NCBI GenBank assembly: GCA_039933785.1
Contig: JBDTNL010000006.1
Location: 19,423-83,422 of the forward strand
Direction of reading: 5' to 3'
DNA length: 64,000 nt
Origin: JBDTNL01 sp039933785
GTDB lineage: Bacteria > Acidobacteriota > Thermoanaerobaculia > Multivoradales > JAGPDF01
A program made the translations under genes and the position numbers. Every line of letters starts with the position of its first letter. The stretch's first letter is position 1. The notes beneath the pieces were generated by a model, which was given only the letters and a program-made list of their open reading frames with translations, did no database searches and was not told the origin of the DNA. Shown one piece after another: positions 28,227-36,601 of this stretch.

Positions 28227-28713
28227 GGCGCGGGTCGCGTATGGGCTGGGCGCCAACCTCGGCGATTCGGCGACCGCGCTTGCGGCCGCCGCCGCCCTGC
28301 TGAGAGACGCGCTTTTCGAGGGCCGAGTCGCTTCGCTGTATCGAACGCGCCCGATCTCGAACATTCCCCAACCCGATTTCCTGAACACCGTGGTAGTCGG
28401 CTTCAGCGGGCTGCCGGCCCGCGCGCTGCTCGACCTCGCCCTCGATCTCGAGACGTTGGCGGGTCGTCAACGCGGGGTCCGCCATGGGCCACGCGTGCTC
28501 GACATCGACCTGCTGTTGTACGGCGATGTCGTCTCAAACGACCCTCGATTGACTCTGCCTCACCCCCGCCTGCGGGAACGCCGCTTCGTGTTGGCGCCCC
28601 TGGCCGAGCTCGACGCCGAGCTCTCCGTACCCCCGGACGGCGCCACGGTCGGGAGTCTGCTCGCACGGGTCGGCCAGGAGGCCGATGTCGAGAGGCTGGG
28701 GCCATGTTGCTGA
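28207..28713 (+). CDS. folK: 2-amino-4-hydroxy-6-hydroxymethyldihydropteridine pyrophosphokinase
   Basis: Pyrophosphorylates the pterin in folate biosynthesis. 168 aa. HPPK motifs: GLGANLGD at the N-terminus, QPDFLNTVV, the active-site region GPRVLDIDLLLYGD, and LPHPRLRERRFVLAPLAEL. The only reasonable start is the GTG at 28207, which lies inside the acidic-tail gene, so the two are probably coupled. The stop overlaps the next gene by 10 bases. Confidence 0.93.
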   Translation: MTTTKNRARVAYGLGANLGDSATALAAAAALLRDALFEGRVASLYRTRPISNIPQPDFLNTVVVGFSGLPARALLDLALDLETLAGRQRGVRHGPRVLDIDLLLYGDVVSNDPRLTLPHPRLRERRFVLAPLAELDAELSVPPDGATVGSLLARVGQEADVERLGPCC

Positions 28714-29459
28714 GCTGGATCACCGTGGTGCTGGCGCTGGTCGCCTGGGGTGCCCACGGAGCTATGGCGCCAGCGTTCTGGCGGGCCTCCGAATTGCCCA
28801 AGAGCTCGTGGCGGCTTTGGGCCTTGCCGCTCGCCCTCTCCAGTTTGACGCTGTCGATCGGTGCACTCCGGCTCGATCTCGACACCGTGCTCGCAGCCGG
28901 CCTCGGTCCGGGACTGCCTCCCAGCTGGACTGCACGCGGGGCGCTGGCTCTGCTCGTTCTCGCGTTGCTGTCCGATGCGGCACTGTTCGCGGCCGGCAAC
29001 AGGCTCTCGTCGATCGAGCGACGGATCGTCGGCGCTTGCGGAGCGCTGGGCGCGCTCGGCAGCGCCCTCGTGGGCGAGCTCTTGCGCAACGCGGGAGCGT
29101 CGACGATCTGGCCCCTCCTGGCGGCGACCACGGCCTGCCGACTGGGCATCAGCCTTGGCGCGGGTGAAACTCTGTCCGCCGCGCGACCGCGGCTCGGCGT
29201 CCTCGCCGCGGCCGGCCTCATCCTCTATCCATTTCTCCTGCCGTCTCGGCTCGGCTCGACGCTCGCGCTCGGCGGCGATGGACTGACCGTGGCCGCGGCG
29301 ACTCTGCTCTTTGCCAGCGCTCGCTGGCTTCCCCGGAGTCTCCGCCGACCGGCGCTGATCGCTGCCACGCTGCTTGCGGCGCTGTTGTTGCAGCGCGCCG
29401 CGGCCCTTTCGGCCGCATTCAGCACCCAGGCTCCGCTCGTTCTGTCGAGCGGCGAATGA
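28704..29459 (+). CDS. Multi-pass membrane protein of unknown function
   Basis: 251 aa of mostly hydrophobic sequence with about seven predicted helices (for example WITVVLALVAWGAHGAMAP and ALALLVLALLSDAALFAAG). No motif I recognise and no charged catalytic signature. Start overlaps folK by 10 bases and codon third positions are GC-rich like the neighbours, so it is a real gene. Confidence 0.6.
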   Translation: MLLSWITVVLALVAWGAHGAMAPAFWRASELPKSSWRLWALPLALSSLTLSIGALRLDLDTVLAAGLGPGLPPSWTARGALALLVLALLSDAALFAAGNRLSSIERRIVGACGALGALGSALVGELLRNAGASTIWPLLAATTACRLGISLGAGETLSAARPRLGVLAAAGLILYPFLLPSRLGSTLALGGDGLTVAAATLLFASARWLPRSLRRPALIAATLLAALLLQRAAALSAAFSTQAPLVLSSGE

Positions 29460-29490
29460 CGCCTCGCGCGGTGTTTCGAACCGGGCGCGC

Positions 29491-29496
29491 TATCAT
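29491..29496 (+). promoter_or_regulatory. Candidate -10 box of the LON-domain gene
   Basis: TATCAT followed by six bases (TTTCCC) and then the GTG start, with no space for a ribosome binding site. Suggests a leaderless mRNA. No -35 seen. Confidence 0.5.
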
Positions 29497-29502
29497 TTTC
29501 CC

Positions 29503-30207
29503 GTGGCTAACCGCGGCGAACGAATCTGCAGCCTGCCGCTCTTCCCCCTGCCGGACGTGGTTCACTTCCCACGTACCGAGCTCCGGCTGCAGGTCTTCGA
29601 GCCTCGCTACCGCCAGATGGTTCGGGATCTCCAAGGCGTCGCGGGCGGAGCCTGGATCGGCATGGTTCTCCTGCAGCCGGGATGGGAGGAAGACTACGAG
29701 GGACGTCCTCCGGTCTATTCGGCGGGCACGGCGGGACGGTTGGAGCACGTCGAGCTGCTTCCCGATGGGCGTTCCAACATCGTCCTGCGCGGCGACTTCC
29801 GCTTCGAGGTGACCGAAGAATTCGGGGATGAATTCAGCATGCGTCCGTACCGCCTGGCGCGAGTCCGGCGCTGGACCGAAAGCACGGCCGCAAACGACGA
29901 CCGCGAATTGATCGTGTACCGCAAGGAGATCCTCGCCAGCGCGGCGCAGTTGCGAGTCGACCTCGGCGAGCGGTTCGAATTCGGGGACGGCGACCTCGAG
30001 GAATTGGCGCGCGAAGTTTCGACCGAAGCCCTGGTGAATCGCTTCGCCGCCGAGCTCGACGTGCCACCGCTGCGGAAGCTGCAACTGCTGGCGGCCGACC
30101 TGCCGGAACGCGCCCAGAGCGTGCAGTCGATCCTGCGCAGCCGGGCCCGCGTGCTCGACCTGCTGCGCCCGTTTCGCCACCTCGCCGCCGGCGCCGAGAG
30201 CAACTGA
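29503..30207 (+). CDS. LON substrate-binding-domain protein
   Basis: 234 aa. Stand-alone Lon N-terminal domain without ATPase or protease parts: LPLFPLPDVVHFPRTELRLQ followed by VFEPRYRQMVRDL, the usual start of the fold, and later a helical part. The family is widespread and its job is unclear; a substrate-recruiting role is inferred from Lon. The GTG at 29503 is the only start close to the conserved region. The stop shares one base with the HD-domain gene start (TGATG). Confidence 0.82.
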   Translation: MANRGERICSLPLFPLPDVVHFPRTELRLQVFEPRYRQMVRDLQGVAGGAWIGMVLLQPGWEEDYEGRPPVYSAGTAGRLEHVELLPDGRSNIVLRGDFRFEVTEEFGDEFSMRPYRLARVRRWTESTAANDDRELIVYRKEILASAAQLRVDLGERFEFGDGDLEELAREVSTEALVNRFAAELDVPPLRKLQLLAADLPERAQSVQSILRSRARVLDLLRPFRHLAAGAESN

Positions 30208-31415
30208 TGCTCACCCTGCGCGACCCGGTGCATGGATTCATCCGCGCCGACGCGCTCGAGGCGGCGCTGATCAACACCCAGCCGCTCCAGCGCCTGCGGT
30301 CCATCCATCAGCTGGGATTCACCTACCTGGTTTTTCCGGGTGCCGAGCACAGCCGCTTCGCGCACGTGCTCGGCGCGATGGAGCTCGCGGGCCGCGTCTA
30401 CGATGCTCTGGCGGCAAAGGGCGCCGGCATACTCGATCCCGACCGGCGCGGACCGGACCGGCGCCTGGTGCGCGCCGCCGCCTTGATGCACGATATCGGC
30501 CACGCACCGTTCAGCCATTCCGCCGAGGACCTCTTCGAGGAGCACATCGACCACGAGGAGATGACGCGGCGCCTGATCCTTCTGCCCGAGATCCGCGCCG
30601 CGTTCGCTGCCCACGGCGACGGCCTCGAGCCCGAGCGCATCGCTTCGCTCCTTGCCGGCGGCGCCGATGCCAAGGAGCGTCTGCTGGCCAAGATCGTCTC
30701 CGGCGAGCTCGACGCCGACAAGATGGACTACCTGCTGCGCGACAGCCTGTTCTGCGGCGTGCGCTACGGGACGTACGATCTCGAGCGCGTCCTCGACACC
30801 ATCCTGCCGCTACAGGACCCGAGCACCGGCGAGTATGGAATTGGCGTCGACGAAGGCGGCGTGCATGCCCTGGAAGCACTGGTGCTGGCGCGCTACTACA
30901 TGTTCACCCAGGTGTACTTCAACGTCACCGGCAAGGCGCTGGAGCTCCACCTCAACGAATGGCTCGCCGAGCAGGGCCGCCGCTGGCCGGCGGACCCCGA
31001 GGCCTTCCTGCTCCAAGACGACGTCAGCGTGCTGGCGGAGATGCGGCTCGGCCACAGCCCGCATGCGCGCGCGGTGACGCATCGCGAGCAGTGGCCGTTA
31101 GCATTCCAGACCGACGAACACATCTCGGCCGAGGAACGGCAGGCGTTCGAGAGTATGGTGCCCGATCTGCGGGAGCGATTCGGCGCCGGCAACATCCTGG
31201 TTTCCAACTCGAGTAAGGACCCCCACCGGCTCGGCCGGAGCCGCGTTCTGGTGCGCCGGTTCGACGGCGATCTCGAGCCCATGGAACAGGCGAGCCAGTT
31301 CATCCGCCACCTGACGCGCATCGAGCGCTATCGGGTCTACACCCCCGGGACCCTGCGCGGAGTGGTGGCACAGGAGATCCACCGCCTCTGGCACCCGGCA
31401 CCTGCGGCGACCTGA
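30207..31415 (+). CDS. HD-domain phosphohydrolase (COG1078/dNTPase-like)
   Basis: 402 aa. HD metal site: His in GAEHSRFAHVLGAMELA, the HD pair in ALMHDIGHAPFSHSAEDLF, and the distal Asp in GELDADKMDYLLRDSLFCG. The start LTLRDPVHGFI matches the family of SAMHD1/YwfO-like nucleotide phosphohydrolases. Substrate is probably a nucleoside triphosphate but cannot be told from sequence. Coupled to the LON-domain gene upstream. Confidence 0.85.
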   Translation: MLTLRDPVHGFIRADALEAALINTQPLQRLRSIHQLGFTYLVFPGAEHSRFAHVLGAMELAGRVYDALAAKGAGILDPDRRGPDRRLVRAAALMHDIGHAPFSHSAEDLFEEHIDHEEMTRRLILLPEIRAAFAAHGDGLEPERIASLLAGGADAKERLLAKIVSGELDADKMDYLLRDSLFCGVRYGTYDLERVLDTILPLQDPSTGEYGIGVDEGGVHALEALVLARYYMFTQVYFNVTGKALELHLNEWLAEQGRRWPADPEAFLLQDDVSVLAEMRLGHSPHARAVTHREQWPLAFQTDEHISAEERQAFESMVPDLRERFGAGNILVSNSSKDPHRLGRSRVLVRRFDGDLEPMEQASQFIRHLTRIERYRVYTPGTLRGVVAQEIHRLWHPAPAAT

Positions 31416-31433
31416 CTCACGGCCCGAAAATGA

Positions 31434-31464
31434 AACGGGCGCGGAAGACATTCCCGCGCCCGTT
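31434..31464. terminator. Bidirectional hairpin between convergent genes
   Basis: Perfect 11-bp stem AACGGGCGCGG / CCGCGCCCGTT with a 9-base loop, between the HD gene stop (31415) and the convergent DUF5818-like stop (31514). Tails are GTCC on the plus strand and TCATTTTC on the minus strand, so termination of the minus-strand gene is better supported. Confidence 0.65.
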
Positions 31465-31513
31465 GTCCTGCTCGCCGCGCGCTCCGTTCGAGCCCGCCGG
31501 CGAAAACTTCTTC

Positions 31514-31867
31514 TTACTTGCCGACCGGAGCAGTGGCTGCGATCTTCGTAATCGTGATCGCACCGTTGTCCATCGAGCCGGTGACCTCGACCAAGTGGCC
31601 AGCGTGGCCCATGGCCTCGTCCCAGTGCGCCTTGTCGATGTCGTAGATCTTCTTGTCGGCGTCGGCCACGAACTGCACCTTGCCGTCCTTCGCACACTTG
31701 GCGACGCACTCCTTGGTGTGCTTCTCTCCGGCGCCCTTGACGCCACAATGCGAGTCAGAGATCCAACCCGACCAGGTTCCCGCCTGGGCGGCGGCGGACA
31801 CCGGCTGCACGGCGACGGCGATCAAGCAAACTGCCAGGACTCCAAACACGATAGCGAGCTTCTTCAT
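31514..31867 (-). CDS. Small secreted protein, DUF5818-like
   Basis: 117 aa with a clear Sec signal peptide (residues about 1-25, ending VSAAAQA). The mature part begins WSGWISDSHCG, contains three Cys (DSHC and ECVAKCAKDG) and ends in a strand-rich region with HLVEVTGSMDNGAITI. The pattern resembles the small secreted DUF5818 family common in acidobacteria; the match is from memory. Strong ribosome binding site GGAGGA 6 bases before the ATG at 31867. Possibly a periplasmic metal or ligand-binding protein, unproven. Confidence 0.7.
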   Translation of the reverse strand: MKKLAIVFGVLAVCLIAVAVQPVSAAAQAGTWSGWISDSHCGVKGAGEKHTKECVAKCAKDGKVQFVADADKKIYDIDKAHWDEAMGHAGHLVEVTGSMDNGAITITKIAATAPVGK

Positions 31868-31936
31868 GCGAGTTCCTCCAGGCGTTGCCCTGCTCCATGC
31901 AGGACAGATCTGACGTGATATCTCGATCGCTGCATA

Positions 31937-32006
31937 AGGCGCGCCAAGACGCAAGGACCGTCGCGACGGGGGGAGCGCCACCCAGCGCGGTCAATTTGGC
32001 GCGCCT
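31937..32006. repeat. 11-bp inverted repeat with 48-base spacer
   Basis: AGGCGCGCCAA at 31937-31947 and its exact complement at 31996-32006. It lies in the 160-base gap between the exported unknown and the DUF5818-like gene. It could be a long-loop hairpin after 32028 or a paired operator; nothing else decides. Confidence 0.5.
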
Positions 32007-32027
32007 CAGGCCATCTCGGCGGGGTTC

Positions 32028-33218
32028 TCACTGACCTTCTGGGGATTCAGGCGCCGGGGACAACAGCCACCGGGTCGAGCGCAGCTCGCCACCCTTCTTG
32101 AGCATGACCGAGAGGGTGTGCAGCTTGCCGTCCGGCGCCTCGTCGGCGCGGATCCACACTCGCCACCGCTCGGCCAACTGATCGAGCGTGGGGCGGAGCT
32201 CCCAGGGACCCGGCAGCATGTAGCCTCCGCTCTGCTCTGCCACCAGCCGCGGCGCGGCAAGCGCCGGATCGAGCTCGGCATCCAGGGTGCGCGAATCGAA
32301 CACGCTCCGGCTCCGCAGCGGCGGCCAACGGAATAGAGAGATCGCCAATCGATCGGGTTTGTTGGGTAGGACCTCCCGGTGCCACCGGTCGTAGGAGCTC
32401 TCGGGACTCTCCGTACCGCCAGTCGACTTGCGAATTGGCGTGGTCAAGGCCAGGGTCGTCCATCCCGTACCCGCCAATCCCAGCCCGAGGCTTCGCAGCG
32501 CCGTCACCGCTTCGTCTTCACCGACGGCCGGAATCGCCGAGTAAAGCTGCCCGACCGCCGCCATCGGCATGGGCCGGCCGTCGATGGCCAGCCACAAGGC
32601 GCGCGGCCCGACCGCACGGCGCGCGGCGACCCAGTCGACCAGGCGGACAAGCTCGGCTTGAAGCTCCGCCGCACCCGGCGGTTTCCACTTCGAGCTCCCG
32701 GCTCCAGCACGGCTCCGCGCGGCCGCTCCCGCGGTTTCCAGCGCGGCCTTGATCGCGCGTGCATCGCTCGTCGCCGCCAGGGCCGTGTGTAGAAGCGGAT
32801 CCGCGACGACGATCTCGACGCTCCCCAGTTTCGCGAGATCCTTGGCCCGCTCGCCGAGCGCCTGGGCCCAGGAGTTCAGGGATTCGGGCGCGGCGAGCAA
32901 GTCATCCAGCCAGATCACCGCCCTCCAGGGCCGGTCATCCCCGCGGGAGCGCTCGGCGCGGGCGACCGGCTGTTCTTTTCCGTCGCGGAGCACGATGAAG
33001 TCGGCGCCGCCGAGCGAGCGCAGCCTGAAGAGAGAAATGTCGTCCGGCAGAGCGACGCTGATCTCGACCTCGCGTACCGACACTTGCCCGTGCAACTCGG
33101 TGCTGCGAGTCGGCGCTGGCGGCGCTTTCGGCACCGCGCCGAACACAGCCGTAGCCGACAACGTCGTTATTGTCGCGACCCGAACCGTCCGCCGCCAAGT
33201 TCTCACGATCATCTCCAT
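32028..33218 (-). CDS. Exported protein of unknown function
   Basis: About 396 aa. The N-terminus (TVRVATITTLSATAVFGAV) looks like a signal peptide. Residues about 40-230 have an alternating pattern, including RAVIWLDDLLAAPESL and SVEIVVADPLL, that weakly recalls the degenerate VWFA-related domains of acidobacterial secreted proteins. No MIDAS motif is seen. Start is ATG at 33218, or 33212 two codons later, right after the SDR gene stop. Function not assignable. Confidence 0.6.
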   Translation of the reverse strand: MEMIVRTWRRTVRVATITTLSATAVFGAVPKAPPAPTRSTELHGQVSVREVEISVALPDDISLFRLRSLGGADFIVLRDGKEQPVARAERSRGDDRPWRAVIWLDDLLAAPESLNSWAQALGERAKDLAKLGSVEIVVADPLLHTALAATSDARAIKAALETAGAAARSRAGAGSSKWKPPGAAELQAELVRLVDWVAARRAVGPRALWLAIDGRPMPMAAVGQLYSAIPAVGEDEAVTALRSLGLGLAGTGWTTLALTTPIRKSTGGTESPESSYDRWHREVLPNKPDRLAISLFRWPPLRSRSVFDSRTLDAELDPALAAPRLVAEQSGGYMLPGPWELRPTLDQLAERWRVWIRADEAPDGKLHTLSVMLKKGGELRSTRWLLSPAPESPEGQ

Positions 33219-33219
33219 C

Positions 33220-34143
33220 TCAATCGAGCAAGTCGACCAACGCCGCGCGCGCCTCGTTGAATCGAAACCCAAATCCCAGCGCAAGAAGTCCATGAGGCAG
33301 CGCGCGCTGGCCCGCCAGGACGATCTCGGACATCTCACCCAGCGCGGCGCGCAGCACGAACTGCGGCACGCGAAAGACACTCGGCCGATGAAGAACGGAT
33401 GCAAGAGAGCGACCAAACTCGGCGTTCGGGAGCGGCTGCGGCGCCGTTAGGTTGAACGCGCCACCCGCCTCCTGCTCCAGCAGAAAGCGCAGCGCGGCGA
33501 TCTCGTCGGCGAGGTGAATCCACGGCATCCATTGCCGGCCATCGCCCAGTGGACCGCCGACGAAAACTCGGTAGGGCAGGACGAGCCGCGGCAAGGCGCC
33601 GTCCTCGCGGCCGAGGACGATCCCTGAGCGCGCCACCACATGGCGCACCCCAAGCTCTTGGACCGCCGCGGTCGAGGCCTCCCAGGCGACGCAGGTCTCG
33701 GCGAGGAATCCCCTACCGGGCCGCGAGGTCTCGTCCAGCACCTCGTCGCCGCGGTCGCCGTAATAGCCCACCGCGGAAGCCTGGATGACTACCTGGGGCT
33801 GGCGATTCGCCGCGCGCACCGCCTCGACCACGGCGTGCCCGGCACGGAGCCGACTGTCTCGCAGCCGGCGCTTCTTCGCCGCGCTCCAGCGTCCGGCTCC
33901 GATGTTGTCGCCGGCGAGATTGACCACGCCGAACGCGCCGTCGACGAGACCGCCCCAGCCGGCCGCGGTACTCCCGTCCCAGCGTTCGAGGCGGACGGCC
34001 TCTGGAAGGCCCGCGACGCGGGCCGGATCCCGTGACACCACCACGACCTCGTAGCCCGCGGCCGCCAGCTCGACGGACAGCGCGCGGCCGATGAATCCAG
34101 TCCCGCCGGTGATTAACACTCTGCCCGTGCCCACGACGAGCAC
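33220..34143 (-). CDS. TIGR01777-family SDR epimerase (YfcH-like)
   Basis: 307 aa. Extended SDR fold with the NAD(P) loop ITGGTGFIGRAL at the N-terminus, NLAGDNI, an active-site region QASAVGYYGDRG (Tyr near residue 127) and the C-terminal DUF1731 part FRVPQFVLRAALGEMSEIVL. Predicted nucleoside-diphosphate-sugar epimerase; the substrate of this family is unknown. GTG at 34143 chosen; a GTG three codons later is equally possible. Confidence 0.87.
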   Translation of the reverse strand: MLVVGTGRVLITGGTGFIGRALSVELAAAGYEVVVVSRDPARVAGLPEAVRLERWDGSTAAGWGGLVDGAFGVVNLAGDNIGAGRWSAAKKRRLRDSRLRAGHAVVEAVRAANRQPQVVIQASAVGYYGDRGDEVLDETSRPGRGFLAETCVAWEASTAAVQELGVRHVVARSGIVLGREDGALPRLVLPYRVFVGGPLGDGRQWMPWIHLADEIAALRFLLEQEAGGAFNLTAPQPLPNAEFGRSLASVLHRPSVFRVPQFVLRAALGEMSEIVLAGQRALPHGLLALGFGFRFNEARAALVDLLD

Positions 34144-34180
34144 ACTAGCTCAGACACCAACCCAGGGCGGCGCCTTTGGG

Positions 34181-35932
34181 CTAGACCGCGGCGAGCTCCT
34201 CTTCGAGTTGCTGGCGCTCGGCGAGCTCGGCATAGAGACCGCCACGGGCCACCAACTCCTGGTGCGTGCCGCGTTCGGCGATGCGACCCTGCTCGAGCAC
34301 GACGATGGTGTCAGCGTTGCGCACCGTCGACACGCGATGCGACACCAGGAAAACGGTACGCCGGGCGAAGACCTCGCGCAGATTGCGCAGGATGCGCTCC
34401 TCGGTCTGCGTGTCGACCGCGGACAGGCAGTCGTCGAGCATCAGAATCGGCCGCTCGAGCAGGAGTGCGCGAGCCAGAGCAACGCGCTGCTTTTGGCCGC
34501 CCGAAAGCGTGATGCCGCGCTCGCCGACCACGGTATCGAGACCAGCCGGGAAGGTCGTCAGGTCGTCCTCGAGGCCCGCGAGTCGCGCCGCACGCACGAC
34601 TTCGACGCGCGTCGCTTCTGGCCTGCCGAACGCTATGTTGTCGTGCAGCGAGCCCGAGAATAGGAAGCTCTCCTGTGGTACGACCGCGATGGCCGCGCGC
34701 AGATCCCGCAGCGCGAGCCGCCGCACATCGTGGTCATCGAGGAATAGCGAGCCCTGCTCCGGGTTGGCGAGACGGGGCACGAGAGATAGCAGGGTGCTCT
34801 TGCCCGCCCCGGTGCGCCCGACCACTGCCACGGTGTGTCCCGCCGGGATCTCGAGATCGAGCCGTTCGAGCGCTGGAGGCGCAGTCTCGGGCGCGCCTTG
34901 GTAGCGGAACGTCAAGTGGCGAAACGAGATTGCGCCGCGCACGGTGCCCAGCTCTTCGAGCGGCGCCTCGTCGCCGACCGCCGGCACCGCGTCGAGCACG
35001 GCCCGCATGCGCGAGAACGAAGCCGCGCCGCGCTGCACCAGGTTGATTACCCAGCCGATGGCGATCATCGGCCAGACCAACTGGCCCAGAAAGAGATTGA
35101 AAGTAACGAACTGGCCGACGGTGATCTCACCGCTGAGCGCGAGCTCGCCGCCGTACCAGAGAACCAGCGCGAAACCAACGCCGGCCAGCATTTGCAGCAT
35201 CGGGTGGAAGGCGGAGTTCCAGCGGATCAGCCGGCGGTTCTCGTACAGGTAGTCGTCGTTGATGCGCGAGAAGGACTCGCTCTCGGCCGACTCCTGGGCG
35301 TAGGCGCGCACCACGCGGACTCCGGCGAAGCTCTCCTGGGCGCGCGCCGAGAGCGCCGCGAAGCGCTCCTGCACGCGCTCGAACAGGCGGTGGATACGCT
35401 GTCCGAAGACCTGGGTGGCGACCACCACCAGGGGCATGGTGGCGAGCGCCAAGAGCGTGAGCTGCCAGTGGATGCGAGTCATGAAGAACAACGAGCCCGC
35501 GGCCTCGAAAATCGTGTTCGAGGCGTACATGATGGCCGGCCCGCAGAGCATGCGTACCGCCTGCAAGTCGCTGGTGGCGCGGGCCATCAAGTCGCCGGTG
35601 TAGCTCGTCTGATAGAAGGAGGGCGGCAGCCGCTCGAGCTGCGCGAAGTACTGATTGCGCAGATCGAACTCGATGTCACGCGACACCGCGACCAGCACCT
35701 TGCGTTGCCAGTAGCTGAACACTCCCTGGACGATGGCGACCGCGACCAGGAGGCCGGCGTAGGTCAGCAAGGCGCGCGCCGAGGTCTCGCGTCGGAAGGC
35801 ATCCACGGCTCGCCCCACCAGCAGCGGGGCCATCAGACCCACCAGCGCCCGAATCAGGATGGCGATGACGCCGCCGAGGACTCGGTAACGGTAAGGCCGG
35901 AAACAGGGGAGGAGCGCCAGCAGACCGCGCAT
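34181..35932 (-). CDS. ABC exporter half-transporter, MdlA/YheI-like
   Basis: 583 aa: six-helix exporter domain (about 1-310) fused to an ATPase domain. Walker A GRTGAGKSTLLSL, signature LSGGQKQRVALARAL, and Walker B ILMLDDCLSAVD, where Asp stands in place of the catalytic Glu. That substitution is typical of the degenerate-site subunit of heterodimeric exporters (MdlA, YheI, TM287). A partner with an intact Glu is not in the window. A TATTCT box sits 8 bases before the ATG. Substrate unknown. Confidence 0.88.
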   Translation of the reverse strand: MRGLLALLPCFRPYRYRVLGGVIAILIRALVGLMAPLLVGRAVDAFRRETSARALLTYAGLLVAVAIVQGVFSYWQRKVLVAVSRDIEFDLRNQYFAQLERLPPSFYQTSYTGDLMARATSDLQAVRMLCGPAIMYASNTIFEAAGSLFFMTRIHWQLTLLALATMPLVVVATQVFGQRIHRLFERVQERFAALSARAQESFAGVRVVRAYAQESAESESFSRINDDYLYENRRLIRWNSAFHPMLQMLAGVGFALVLWYGGELALSGEITVGQFVTFNLFLGQLVWPMIAIGWVINLVQRGAASFSRMRAVLDAVPAVGDEAPLEELGTVRGAISFRHLTFRYQGAPETAPPALERLDLEIPAGHTVAVVGRTGAGKSTLLSLVPRLANPEQGSLFLDDHDVRRLALRDLRAAIAVVPQESFLFSGSLHDNIAFGRPEATRVEVVRAARLAGLEDDLTTFPAGLDTVVGERGITLSGGQKQRVALARALLLERPILMLDDCLSAVDTQTEERILRNLREVFARRTVFLVSHRVSTVRNADTIVVLEQGRIAERGTHQELVARGGLYAELAERQQLEEELAAV

Positions 35933-35940
35933 CGGCGCGC

Positions 35941-35946
35941 AGAATA
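35941..35946 (-). promoter_or_regulatory. Candidate -10 box of the ABC exporter gene
   Basis: Minus-strand TATTCT ends 8 bases before the ATG at 35932, with no room for a ribosome binding site; a near-leaderless transcript is inferred. Confidence 0.42.
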
Positions 35947-35980
35947 CCAGGGGCTTCGAGAGGACCGCGAGCCTCGCGAG

Positions 35981-36601
35981 CTAGATCTTCGTGCAGCGCA
36001 GGCGAACGATCGGCCGGCCCTCGAACACGTACTTCGCCTCGTAGTGCGTGCGCGGGCCCTCCGGCCAGCCGCCGGCCAGGCGCTCCACGGTGAGACTCGG
36101 AACACCGCGCAGGATGCGCTCCACCAGCTCGCCGTATTCGACGAAGTCCGAAGCGAAGTTGAGCGTCGCACCGGGCGCCAGAATGCCGAGCACGAGGTCG
36201 ACGGTCTCGGGGTCGAAGAGGCGCCGCTTCTGATGGCGCTGTTTGGGCCAGGGATCGGGAAAGTAAACGTGCACAACGCTGGCGAAAGCCGGCGGCAGCA
36301 CCGTGGCGAGGAGGAAGAGCGCTTCGCCGCGCACCACGACGAGATTCGCGAGGTCGCGCTTGCGCGCGCGCGTGGCGACGCGACGGTAGTACTCCGAAAC
36401 CACCTCGATGCCGAGGAATCGGCGCTCGAGAGACTCACCGGCTCGGCGGAGCAAGTAGCGGCCTTTGCCGAATCCGATCTCGGTTTCCCAGGGCCCGTTG
36501 CCCGGGGACAGAAAATCGAGGGGCAACGGAACCGCTAGGTCAGAGAGCAGCAGCTCGCGCGAGGCTGCGGCGGACGCGGTGAGGAGAACCGGCTGGATCA
36601 A
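35981..36601 (-). CDS. trmB: tRNA (guanine-N7-)-methyltransferase TrmB
   Basis: Makes m7G46 in the tRNA variable loop. 206 aa. SAM-binding motif EIGFGKGRYLL, acidic residue in GIEVVSEYYRR, catalytic motif HVYFPDPWPKQRHQKRRL and C-terminal RTHYEAKY. The TTG at 36601 overlaps the acyltransferase stop (TTGA) and gives a normal-length protein. End of the manC-GGDEF-acyltransferase-trmB run. Confidence 0.93.
   Translation of the reverse strand: MIQPVLLTASAAASRELLLSDLAVPLPLDFLSPGNGPWETEIGFGKGRYLLRRAGESLERRFLGIEVVSEYYRRVATRARKRDLANLVVVRGEALFLLATVLPPAFASVVHVYFPDPWPKQRHQKRRLFDPETVDLVLGILAPGATLNFASDFVEYGELVERILRGVPSLTVERLAGGWPEGPRTHYEAKYVFEGRPIVRLRCTKI

Noticed and set aside
29503..31415. LON plus HD pair as a defence system
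   Set aside because: HD dNTPases can act in defence, but both proteins look like widespread housekeeping families and no other defence gene is close.
34835..36538. Long plus-strand open frame of 567 codons
   Set aside because: It is antisense to the ABC exporter and trmB, whose full set of motifs is clear. Its composition (Arg, Gln, His, Asp-rich) is typical of an antisense frame in GC-rich DNA.
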